64,000 nt of DNA from contig WTXG01000083.1 of assembly GCA_022496185.1 (NCBI GenBank), positions 88,322 through 152,321 on the forward strand, in the 5' to 3' direction. Shown here piece after piece: positions 30,960-42,425 of the stretch. Source of the stretch: Multifurca ochricompacta (lineage: Eukaryota > Basidiomycota > Agaricomycetes > Russulales > Russulaceae). Below the pieces are notes generated by a model. The model was not told the DNA's origin, searched no databases, and worked only from the letters and a program-made list of their open reading frames with translations. Every line of letters starts with the position of its first letter. Positions within the stretch are counted from its first letter, which is position 1. Both the position numbers and the translations under genes were made by a program.

Positions 30960-33605
30960 ATGTCCACCACCCTCAACACTTTCCTCCGTTCCAGAAATCC
31001 TGTCGATCCCGGTGATTCTGATAGCAAGAAAGATTTAGGTTTTGTGGTGGAAAATACGGATGTCGGCTTTGATTCAGACTTGGCATCGGATATCAACCCT
31101 GGTGAACTCACATTTGATGAGGGTAAGTCATCGATGCTCTCTGCCTTCGTGCGGTTCGATTGAGATGTTAACTAGACACCGCCGGTGGAATGGGGCGCCA
31201 TTTGGGTGTCTTCAGCTGCACAATGCTCATGTACTGCTCTTATTTCCATTCTATATCATGCCTTTCTTACCTTGCGGGCAGCGTCGGTTCTATCATCGGT
31301 ACTGGCATATTCTCTACACCATCGTCCATCCTCGGATCAGTCGGTTCCGTCGGCGCATCCCTAATGCTTTGGGTAGCTGGCCTCTTGCTTTCATTCTGTG
31401 GGCTCTTTGTTTGGCTAGAATTTGGTACTATGTTCCCACGCTCTGGAGGGGAGAAGGTTTACCTTGAGGCTGTATACCGCCGTCCGAAACATCTCGCTAC
31501 CGTTGTCTTTGCGGCAAATGCAATCATCCTTAATTTCTCATCCAGTAACTGTATCGTAAGTCACTTCCCTGAGATACCTTCGGTACCTGCTACACGATTC
31601 ACCCCAGGTCTTTGCTGAGAAGTTTGTATCCGGTATATATACTCATACAATGAGAGCATCTGACGTCCCCGAAAAGTATACTTCTTTCCGCAGGGCGTAC
31701 CGCCGATCTTTGGGCTGTGCGGGGGATAGCCATCGGAGGTAAATGGCTTCCTAGTTTGTCAGCACGCCAACTCAGTCCCATCCAGTCATCGTCTTCACGG
31801 TCTCTCTTCATGGATTCGCCCCGAGATTAGGCGTATATGTCATGAATGCTAGTAGAAATCCCTCTATCCCCTCGATGAGAAATTCTGACATACCCGCCAG
31901 GTGTTGACGCTCTTCAAAATAATTATACTCCTATTCATCGTGGTCACTGGTAAAGTATATCCTCTTGAAGGCGCTACTTGTGATCTCATCCGAGGCTAAG
32001 GCTGGGTCGTCCTCTCGGGTAAAACTAGTGTTGAGGATCCGCACGCGAATTTCCGCCATGCCTTTGCAGGTAGCTCGAATAATAGTAACGACGTTAGTGA
32101 TACTTAACCTTGTCTCAGCATGATCCATTGATGTCGCACTAGTACGCAACCGCAATGTTTAAAGTCCTTTTCTCTTATGCTGGATGGCAAGACGCGAATT
32201 ACGTTCTCAATGAAGTCAAGGATCCAGTGCGCACAATCAAGATTGCAGGACCTCTTGGACTTGGAATCACCTCTGCTCTGTACATTTTCGCTAACATCGC
32301 ATACTTCGCGTACGTGCTAGTCTATAACGCGCTTTGGTCAGTGACTTGTTCACGAACGGGATCTACGCAGCGCATCCTCCAAGGCAGATATCTTGAAGTC
32401 TGGCACAACAGTTGCTTCATTGTTTTTCGGGAACGTTTTTGGAACCAACGCACAGAAGGCATTGACGGTCTTCGTAGCTCTGAGGTATGTTCTTGGTGCT
32501 GCTGTGGTGTCATGGATTGTGAACTGAACTGCCCAACAGTGCTTTAGGGTGAGTAAATGTGAAGCTCCTGCGTCATGATATGATATTCATTACTCTTCTG
32601 CTCGGCAATTCCTATAGGGTGAGTATCCAGTTTCAGATGTTGAAAAGATGTGTCTAATGACAACTTCAGAGCGTTCTCACTATGGTGCACTTTGCAACGC
32701 CCTGCTTCAGCTTACGTGCGCTGATATGCCATCCCAGGCTTACAGTGCCGCTCGTGTGAACCAAGAGCTCGCGAAGGAGGGTATACCGCTGCCATTTGGT
32801 AACCGCATTTGGGCCTCGAACTGGCCAACACAAAACGCGCCGTTTCCAGGACTTATTGTACACCTAATTAGCACAGTAAGTAAGCAGTTGTCTCTCTAAC
32901 GAACCTATCCAACTCGTTCACAAGGTCATTGTCATCATCGCCCCCCCACCGCAAGTTGCCTATCCCTTTATCTTAGATGTCTCAGGGTATCCAGAGCAGA
33001 TCATCGACCTCTTTGTCATTCTCGTACGTGTGCGCTTTGAACTGGGACTTCCTTCCGCCACTTCTTCTAACTAATTTCAAAATATAGGGTCTATTCTATC
33101 TCCGCTGGGCCAAGCCCCGCTTGCCCCGGCCGTTCAAAGGCACTTTCGCTTTAAACTCATCTCGATATATCAATCCAATGGCTAATACGAAATTACGCAG
33201 TGTGGCTCCCTCTGGCATTTTTATTCCTAGTAGCCGAAGCATTCTGTGCGACTTTATAGACACACCATCCTCACCTTTCAAGGAGTTGACATAACTTGTC
33301 TAACAGTGCTTGTGGCGCCGTTCATACGCCCGCCCGATGGAATCGGCGACACACCGCCACTGCCTTACTACCTGTACTGCCTCATCGGAATCGCCGTCAT
33401 GGTGGTCGGAATGCTTTATTGGGCCGTTTGGAAATTAGCATTTCCATACATCTTTGGCTTTTGCCTCGTTCCCAGGAAGGAAACACTGCCAGACGGGACT
33501 GTGGTCACCCTGGCGAGTCTGCTTTTTCTGTGATATAGATTATGTGTTTTTCTGAAGCTGACTGAACTCTTGTAATTCAAGTTCTCCCGCGAAAAGGTGA
33601 AATGA
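30960..33605 (+). CDS. MUP1-type (methionine) amino-acid permease, copy 2
   Basis: An APC-superfamily plasma-membrane amino-acid transporter, best compared with fungal high-affinity methionine permeases. Nineteen exons (30960-31122, 31176-31230, 31282-31555, 31608-31621, 31677-31738, 31786-31847, 31901-31949, 32001-32092, 32143-32309, 32371-32484, 32540-32548, 32618, 32670-32684, 32738-32875, 32925-33023, 33088-33139, 33201-33245, 33307-33512, 33582-33605) total 1641 nt, 546 residues with no internal stop. The N-terminal 60 residues are hydrophilic. The first helix carries the unwound-helix motif GSIIGTGIFSTPS. FPRSGGEKVYLEA, FSYAGWQDANYVLNEVKDP, VNQELAKEG and APPPQVAYPFILDV follow, with about 12 hydrophobic segments. 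Three introns start with GC instead of GT (31848, 33140, 33513). Substrate is inferred from family resemblance only. Paralog of 21641-24317. Confidence 0.85.
32540..32684 (+). other. Micro-exon cluster (9, 1 and 15 nt), permease copy 2
   Basis: Exon 11 is 32540-32548 (T-GCT-TTA-GG). A 69-nt GTGAGT intron ends in CTATAG, the single base G at 32618 is exon 12, a 51-nt GTGAGT intron follows, and exon 13 is 32670-32684 (Ser-Val-Leu-Thr-Met). With the single base the whole gene is an exact codon multiple; without it the frame fails, unless the next acceptor is moved two bases to CAGAG, which drops one residue. Confidence 0.65.
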
Positions 33606-34424
33606 AAAAAAAAAAAAAAAAAAAACCTGATGGATACACACACCTGGAGATCATACGGGAAGTAAATGGCCGGGGCGCAAGTCCAAAGTGATGATGCTGT
33701 GTTAATTTCCTTTGATGACTTGAACATCAACATCATCGGGCTTCCCGACGGCCTAACAACAACTCGGGAGTATGTGGGTTATTGCGAACCTGCGGATACC
33801 CGCTGCTGCGGTTAATTCAATTTCGAGTTCGAGCGTACAAACAATTTTTTAATCGCCAATACTGTATCCTGTTATCTCCCCTCTCCTCACGATCATCCTC
33901 AGATGTTTCATGGACTGAACTTTTAAAAAATAAAATAAAATAAAAGATATTCTCGAATTCCCTTTACTGTCATCTCTTGCACCCACACTTTATGACTTTT
34001 CCTATCATTCTGATTACGTGACATGGCGCAAGTTCCTTCCACCACCCCTAGCGGCAGAGTAGTGACCGGCAGCCAGACAGAGAGTTTTGTTCCCCTCAGT
34101 GTCTGAGGAGGTACCTGTACCTTTTATAGATACTACTACCGATACGACCAGCCACGCGTTGGAATCAACAGCAGGACTTCTGATAGTTCCATAAGGCATC
34201 TGTATCTGAGAAAAAGGGAAATTTTTTTTATTGGTGATGATGATGTACCATGTACCAACCAACTGGGTCGCGTTATCGGAGAGCTTACATTTGGTTACCC
34301 ACTACGTAAGCTACCAAATGAACTACCCAAACCATATAAAGGAGGAGGAACAGGGGGCGGAATTCATTTGTCCGAGGATATCCAAACGTCTTTGTCTTCG
34401 TGGCGTTACGTCGTTATGTAACCG

Positions 34425-34465
<41 letters not shown>

Positions 34466-35698
34466 GATCCAATTTTTCAAAAAAAAAAGGCAAACGGATT
34501 ATCATCGATAAAGAGGTCGGGTGATGTGACAATAGTTCCCAATTTTTAATCTTTGAGCCCCAAAATGAACCCCCCCCCCCCCCCGGTTAATCGCGCGGGT
34601 CATTCAGAAGTATCAGGTGTGCAACACGAAACAATAGATAGGCGATAAAATTGATAATGATAATGATGATTAACGACACAGAGATAGATGTGAATGATAT
34701 GATTGATTACCAACGCCCAACCCCCCCATGTCATATGTGTCAACAACGGGATTGCCTAATGCAGGCAGGTAGGTAGCTTCTGAAGATACACCCCCAGTCA
34801 ATAAGGAGTACCGCACACCACACAGCTTCGATAGGAGAAAGAGCGGGGGATCTTTATGTGGAAAGAAGGGTAAGCGGGCGGTAGATAGGCTTTACTGCGG
34901 TTTGTGGTTAGTAGTAGTAGTACGGCCGTACGGGCCATGACACGATACAATGACCGAATATCAAAACCCAAGGCATGGCCTAGCTTCCTTTCTTTTTTTT
35001 TTCATCTGCACGTGCATACAATTGGCTCCTAGTGTACGATATAGATATATATATCATCTATAATGATCATGATAATATATCTCCTGAAAGAGCCAAAGGG
35101 GGGGGGAGGGGTCGTGTCATCGTACAAAAGGGAAGGCAAAAGGCTAAAACTAAGGAAGGAAGATGGGAACGCGACCGGTGATCAGGACGTTACATTACAT
35201 TACAACAACAAAAAGGAACTCTCATGTTTTGTTTTGTTTTTCGTTTTCGTTTTTTTTTTCTTGTTTTTTGGGGGTTTTACTTTCTTCGAGAGAGGATAAT
35301 AGAGAAGGTGGTCATAAAGAGGACGGAGGGAAAGGAAGAGAAGAGAAGAGATACAGACAGTGTCGACATAGGCGCTGGAGAGGAGAAATACATATCCTTG
35401 AGATAAAGAAAAATGAGAAGACTGGTAAGCATAAGTCAAAACAAATCGAGGGTCAGTCAACATATAGGGAAACTTTTGGACCAAGGCCGAGACAGAAACC
35501 GAACCTGAAGGAATCATGAGATGAGTTTATCGTCACAACGACACAGGAGATGGGAGTGAATCACACCACCACAATCGCCATCACCACCACCACCACCCCA
35601 CCCCTAAAATAAGTCCTTTTTTTTTTCTAGCCCTCATTCACGAGAAAGTCGTCGTTGAGGAAAGATGATGCGCGGGACCCAAACGAATGGAAAACCCC
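33606..35698. other. Non-coding, homopolymer-rich
   Basis: A 20-base A run follows the permease stop directly. Other runs include C15 near 34569, a TAC repeat near 34425-34464 and T tracts near 35250. No protein-like frame is seen. Confidence 0.45.
34425..34464. repeat. TAC trinucleotide microsatellite
   Basis: About 13 uninterrupted TAC (ACT) units outside any recognised gene. Confidence 0.85.
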
Positions 35699-37669
35699 TC
35701 ACGCGTAGGGACCGGCGGTGACGACTCTCGCACCAGCCCAACTCGAAGCGTCTTCGAGCCCGCCAAATAGCGGGCGAGTGATCAGCTCCAAGACGTTATC
35801 GCTATCATTGTTATTCCACGGGTCTACCGCAGTCGCCGCCGCAACGGCGGGCAAGCACGAGAACGGGTAGTGATGGTCGGTGATATCTCCGTAAGCGAGG
35901 GCATCTTTGCACCATAGTTATCGGTGGCTGTCGCCGCGGCGGTAACGGTGAGAGTATCGGCGCCTGCCCAGTCGCAAAGCGACGAATAACTCGAGACCGA
36001 GAAGAAGTGGTTTAGGGTCGACGGATCTGTCGCCGGTCCGGCCGGACCTACAATACTGAGGAGCGGGTTTATCGGACCGAGGGTCACGAGGTCGTGGTTC
36101 TGGTTCTGGTTGTTGTTGTTGTTGTCCATAATGGAACTGCAGGGACTGTCTGGCGGAGAGAAGGGTACGAAGTCGAACATGGCAGGAAACTGAAAGATCC
36201 ACAACCACCAGCGCATCGCCACCGCCACCCAAAAAAAGAGATCCAAAAGGAGAAGTGTCAGAAGTGTTTTTTTTATTTCGGAAGGGAAGGGAAAGGGGAG
36301 AGAAGCAAAAAAAAAAGGACACCTACGCTTGTATTGTCACTGTCAGGGAAGGACACTTCGCTCTCATAAGAAATGGAGGAAGCGGGAGAGAGTGGCGGTG
36401 GGTAAAAGTTGGGAACGACTCCGCCGACGGAATCCTGCGTATGATCCGGCGCCCAGATGGTGACGGCGGTGGCGTTCTGCACAGCGATTTCGTGATCCGG
36501 GACAAGAGCAAGAGGCACAGAAGAGGCACGACGGAACATGGAGGTGAGCGGGACGTTGAAACGTGCCTGTTGCGCGATAGACGCGGAGCGTGTTTTCGTT
36601 GTCGTCGTTGTTGTCGCCGTCGTCGTCACCTCTGTGTCTTTGGCGCGCCACATTTCCTTGCGGCCTCTTGCATCGTTCTGCGCGATACGGGGACTCTGGG
36701 AGTCAACAACCCCGCCTTCTTCCGCGACGAACATCCCATCGGATACCGTACCAACACCGCTTTCCTTGTCCCACGCTTGCACGGCACTACTGAGCGCAAC
36801 GCCCTTTACGCCGCGAGCAAGAAGCTCCGCTATCTGCGCACACCGGCGTTCCTGCATGAGTCCGCCGGTTTTACTTTTACACCTCCCGCCCCCACCACCG
36901 GTCACAGTGACTTTGTCGCGGGGGCAGTGGGATTCCGTCGGCGTCGCTCGGGAGGGGGACGATCCTTATTCTTATCTTTAGTTTTCCGTTTCGCAATGGC
37001 ATCGACGTTCGTGCCAGGTCGGAAACGCCAGTCTGGGTATCGCGTACGATGCTCGGCCTGAGCTTGTACGGCGCGCTTCTCCCAGAGTTCACGTTCAGCG
37101 GGCGGGAGGGTCTTCCAGACGATCCCTGCAATCGAAGACGGGGGGGACAGTCAATACATGATATCGTAGACACCGCCGTTTGGGCTTTATATGTATATGT
37201 GAAGGGGGAGAACGAGAAACGCACCAATGATTTTGGAGAGGGTGCTATGGTTGCCCTCGATGTTTCCCGGCACGCTCTCAGATTTGATAAAGGAGGAACG
37301 GAAGAGTATGAACGCATTGGGCGGGCGTGGGATGTGACCCGCATCGCGTTTCTTCGCGTGAGAAGGTCGCGTAGCGGAGATTCGCGGGACTTCTTCTTCG
37401 GATACGAGCTCGAAGCGTAAGACGGACTCGGGAGACAAATCGACAACACTTGGGGAGTCCGGATTGTACGGGATAGGCGTCAACTCGGCATCGAACGAAT
37501 AGGTCATCATTCCCATCGCCGGGGGTAGGCGGTCGACAAGCGGGGGCATGTCGTCTGGAAGTGAGGCCGTTTACAAGTGAGAGGGTGCTCAGTAAGTTTC
37601 CGAAAGGATGAAGCAAAGCGTACCGTCATCGGGGATATCAATGATAGCGTCAAGCTCGAATTCTGACAT
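35699..37669 (-). CDS. HMG-box transcription factor (gene 1)
   Basis: Exon 1 (37669-37624) encodes MSEFELDAIIDIPDD. Exon 2 (37554-37225) ends inside the HMG box with IPRPPNAFILFRSSFIKSES...STLSKIIG. Exon 3 starts at 37125 and completes the box: IVWKTLPPAERE, then HRTRYPDWRFRPGTN, followed by a basic tail. This is the MATA-HMG type found in fungal regulators of mating and development. Exon 3 runs to 36327 (GTAGGT donor), with RRCAQIAELLARGVKG near 36850, and exon 4 runs from 36189 to the stop at 35699, ending DASSWAGARVVTAGPYA. Two frame breaks occur: near 36906 (TCACT before GTGACC) and near 35907 (GGTGCAAAG before ATGCCC). Each is repaired in principle by one base and no introns fit, so they are either assembly errors or real damage downstream of an intact DNA-binding domain. 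Nuclear, sequence-specific DNA binding is expected. Confidence 0.75.
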
Positions 37670-40600
37670 ATTTCAGACACGTTTAAAGTAATGGATTGCA
37701 ATCAAGGTGGAGGGAAAAAAAAAGGGAGGACAGTGTGGGGAGGGAGGGCGTTAAAAGGGAGGTTAAGCGGTCGTGTTGTTTTGGGGGTGAGCGCACGAGG
37801 AGAAGGCGTTGGGTGTTCTTATTCTGTTAAAGGCAAGTGAGCAGAGTCACCACCACGTTTTTAGATTCCCAGGACAGGCGCCAAGGTTATTGCACACCCA
37901 GGACGAGCTGATTGACGAGAGATATAAGTTGGTAGTCGTGGACGATGACGAGGATGAGGATTCGGTGGCAAATAGGCCACCGTTGTTGACACGGGCACAG
38001 AATTTTTTTAATTCTCAGTCAAAAGCACAAAGCACCAAGGTCACACCGACGGATGTGAAACGAGTTGATTGATAAATAAAAAAAGTAAAAGGTAACAACA
38101 AACTATTTCACTCTTGAAATGGGAATATTGGTCCGACAGTAAGGATCAGGACCGTCCGTCGATCTGGACATGGGATTGAGATGGGGAGATGGGGAGATGT
38201 GAATGCTGTATCCAATCTCTTCTCTCCCGCTCCCGACACCGACATCTACTTCCGCTACATCATCATCTACAATCTACAAATCTACAAATCTACTTTCCTC
38301 TTTCCTTTCCTCCTCCCGGGCCTATCCCCTTCCCCATCCTATCCCCCACTATGAGCTCACATGAAAAAAAAACATAGAACCCGTCACTCTCGTAAATACC
38401 TGCTCTTTTGTGACTCACCACTCCTGGATCCGCGGTTGCCAACAGGAAGTTGCCAGGAAGGAGGAAGCAATACCGGCCACCGCCGTAAAAAGTTGTCATT
38501 TATTATTCATTTCCAAATAAGGTTAGTCACTGATTCGGCCTCGGATGTTTGATAACGGCGGCGGCATTTCCCTCCACATCTCACAGTACACACACGTTCC
38601 CTTACCTCACTCGCCAATCTCTCTCTCTCTCTCTTCTCCTCTTATCTCCTCTCTTCACTCTAAGTCATCCCTTACAGTGATTGCGGTACCGTAAGGCAGT
38701 ACAGTGTACCACTGACGAAGTATACACGCGTGCCCCGTCTCCCCAAACCCATCCCCACCCGGATCACGCGTCCGTTCCAATGGGGGGGAGGGGGACACTC
38801 TTTGACACCCTTTCGGAGCTCGTCCATGCGAAACTCACGGGTCATTCGTACGTTAACGGCAACGGCGGGCGTCATGAACTCAACCTCAGTTGCCTTAATT
38901 TACACCATCCGTCAAATTGACAGCGTCTACGATAAGTGGAGTGATGCGTGGAAAGGGCGGGTGGAGGGATGTGATGACCTTTATATTATTATTATTATTA
39001 TTTTATTTCCACTTCTTCCGCCTTCAAAGGTATCATCAAGCTTGTATGGGTTCTTGTCATGCGCGCTTTAACTGTTTATGATGGGTATCCGGTGACTCAC
39101 CGAGGGGTAGGGGGGAAGGGAACAAAGGTTCCGAAAAACGGATCTGTTGAATTGTTGAATGATGATGATGTCACCCATTGCAAGTTCATGGATCTGATCA
39201 TGTCCTTGTCTCTGTCTTGTTTGTTGTTTGTGTCTTGTGTCTTGTGTCTTGTGTCTTGTCTTGTCAGGGCATCACTCGGATATGTGCTCTTAAATTACGG
39301 GCCTTGAGAAGGGCCGGTTCCAATTCGCGTACGTTAGTGATATCGGCAGGATAAGCGTTTTTACTACGTTCCCCGTGATTTCTCCCCCCCCCTCCCCCTC
39401 TCACTCACTTCACCCCACCTCCTTCCCCCCTCTATCCCCTTCACGCCGCTTTGACATGTTTTTGAGCGCGAGTTACAAACCAGCTGACGTCGTGCTGTGC
39501 GGATTGACACAGCCCTCTCTACCCGTGTCTATTTCAATTTAATTTCGGATTTCGGCACAAAAAAAGGCGTCGGAAATTTCGGCTTCGAGCTCCGAGCTTG
39601 TCAATCATAAGCCCGTCGCCCCGTTCCAAGCAAAAGCAAATCCTTCCATCCCTTCCATCCCATGAGTGAGCCCCATGATCACACTTCCTGCGTTCGGTTC
39701 CTTTTGACAGCGTCTCTGTCTCCTAATGACTACTAATTACAACCACTACATGTACAGTTCACTTTTCATCAGTTGTTAGTCGGATCTCGTGCGACTCGTG
39801 GGCTTTGTACCTTCCTAACCTGAATGAGTGAGGGCCTGAGGCGCATTCCATAACACAACCATCATCATAACTTCACACCGGATCATGCAACGGCGTAATA
39901 TGTGCGGTACCAATACTCTGAGTACGTATTAACACATATACATCCAACCACTCACCCATATCACAATGCAACGGTTTCTCGAAGGAGCACAAAACCGTAG
40001 ACAGAAATGGAGGGGTCGTGGGATGTGGCCGCATCGGCGTTCTAGACAATTCCACCATTGCACCGCTACGCCACAAATTTAACTTAATCAATAGCTCACT
40101 CACTCACTGCACTTGGTATAGCACTACTACTCTATGTGTCTATGTCCATCCATGTGAACAGTTGACAACCAATAAGACAATGGACCCTCATTTTTTTTTT
40201 CTTTTTTTTCAAGTCCCCGGAACTTCCTCTCCCCTCTAGATCTTCCATTTCGTTCCCTAGATCATGGGATATGTATTTCTTTCCCTGGGCGCGTTACCCA
40301 TACATTATTTTTTATTTTTGTGCGCCCGTCTGTCATTTTGTCTACAACTTTTGACCTTTGGATTCGCGACGTGTGATGGATTCCACGCCACGGCCGCGGA
40401 AAAAAAGAAAAAAAAAAAAGCATCCGTTTTTATTTATTTCGGGACGCGGAGGGAGTGAAGGGGTTATACCACGCGGATGGATCTATATCCTTCCATGTGT
40501 GTGGAGAACTGGACATGTGGATCAGGATCACCGGGCGTTTAGCCCCCCCCCGTTCCTCCCTCCTCCCCCACCCCTGCGGTTGACGGTTGACGTTTTGTAA

Positions 40601-41118
40601 TGATACCTTATTTCCATCCGCATCCGTCCCTTCTAAATGTCTTCCTCGTGTCCCTACTTGGTGCATTTGGTCCGAAAAGACGGTGGGGGGGGGGGATGAT
40701 AAGGTATTTTCTTTCTTTTACTTTCTTTCCCCCCCCCTCCCCCCCCTTTCTTCGACGTCGATCGTACCACACACCAGAAGAAGAAGTAGCATTGGCACAT
40801 CCATAGATAGTAAAAATCGCGTTTATTTATTTCGTTTCCCTCTGTCATCGTCATCGTCATCGTCATCGTCATCATTGTTGTTCATAGCAGCACCAGCCAG
40901 TAGTAGGGTTTAAATGCTTGGTTTGGTTTGTATTCAAAGGTAAATAGTACTAAACTGCCTGAACTGTCAAGTAAGGTGAGGGGGTGGGTGGAGGGGGGGA
41001 AAGGGTGCTGAGTACACACAATACCCCCCAACTCCCCTTCCGCGTCGGACTCTCTCCCTCCGACCGACCACGCAACCCGGTCCGGGACCTCTATCTTCCA
41101 TTTCAAACCCCCATTCTG

Positions 41119-41162
<44 letters not shown>

Positions 41163-42425
41163 CTAAAACTTACCATAGTTCTACGTTTCTAAGAAGATTC
41201 GATGTTTTTATTATTTTTGGCTTGGGCATGGTGTTTGGCAAGTTTAAGAGATCCGAAGATCCGAAGAAATGGGGGGTTTTTTTTTTTTTTTTTCATGTCA
41301 TCCAACAACAAACAACCAACTTTTGAAAGAACCTTGGTCTGGTCTGGCCTGGCCATCCTGGGGGAGGGGAGGGGAGGGTGGGGGGGAAGCGCTTCTAGCC
41401 AAAATAGCACACAATCGTACTAGTACTCGTGGTTTTCGATTATTTGGGGGGGGGGGGGGTTTGACATTGAACCAGCCCGAACAGGTTTTCTAACTCCACC
41501 TTCAAAGTGTAGTTTCCCGGGTGTTAGGTGGGTCAATCCCCCCCCCCCTTCCCCCCGTACCCTGGTCTCTTTTTGATTTGTGGCGAACGAGTGACCTCTC
41601 TCTCCCCCCCACTCGGGGCCCTTCTCTTTTCCTTTGAATGTCATGTGCAACTTGCGATAGTTATACTGAATTCTATCGCTAGGGGTAAGGTAGTATAGAG
41701 TACTTATACTTCATCCACCCCCCCCCCCTTCCATCCATCCATATATATATGTGGTTTCATACCAATAGAATAATACCTTATTCATGAAAGTCGTGGAGTG
41801 ATAACATGACGGAGAGAGAGAAAAGGAATTAAAGAGAAAGAGAGAGAGGGAGAGCAAGAGGGAGAGCAAGAACAATGATAACAAGACAAGGACAAGGCGA
41901 TGATGTTGCGCAGAATCATCCCCCCCCCCAAACTACAAAAACAAAACAGTAAAGCGTCGAAGAAAAGTAGTAGTAGTAGTTATGACCAGGCAGAATGCGA
42001 ATGTGAAAAAAAAAAAAAAATAAGCAAAGTGCTGGAGCCAAAAAAAAAAATGCACACAACTGAAAAAAACGATAACGAGAGAATGGGAAAGCGATATGCC
42101 AAATGCCCGATGCCCGATGAAAAAACGTTAAAGTATATATATATAAGCCAAAGCCAAAGCCAAAGCCAAAAAAAAAAATGCAATATCCAAAAAATGCAAA
42201 AAAGAAGAAAATAAAAAAAAAGCGACGCTCTGATGAGATTGATTAAAGAGCAGCAAGCAGCAGCAGCAGCAATGAGCAGGGAGCGCTTATTTAAGGCGCC
42301 CCTACAAACATGGTCCACTCTCCCGCACTCGGACCAGGTTCAAGCCCATGAAACTGGGTATAACCCAACAAACAATCCACACGACGAATACCATCTAATG
42401 GCCTCCTCGTGGCCGTCGCCATAAA
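37670..42425. other. Non-coding, microsatellite-rich
   Basis: Almost 5 kb with abundant A, T, C and G tracts and short repeats (TCTTG units near 39220-39260, ATC/CATCGT near 40846-40872, CT/CA near 41117-41160, TAG near 41968-41980, AAGCCA near 42147-42170). The open frames are repeat shadows. Part must be the promoter of the HMG gene starting at 37669. Confidence 0.45.
41117..41160. repeat. CT then CA dinucleotide microsatellite
   Basis: A CT run passes directly into about 14 CA units. Confidence 0.85.

Noticed and set aside
34323..34532. Small protein with a long poly-Val tract
   Set aside because: Translation of the TAC microsatellite only.
36255..37061. 268-residue plus-strand open frame
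   Set aside because: Antisense to the HMG-box gene; composition is Arg-rich shadow sequence.
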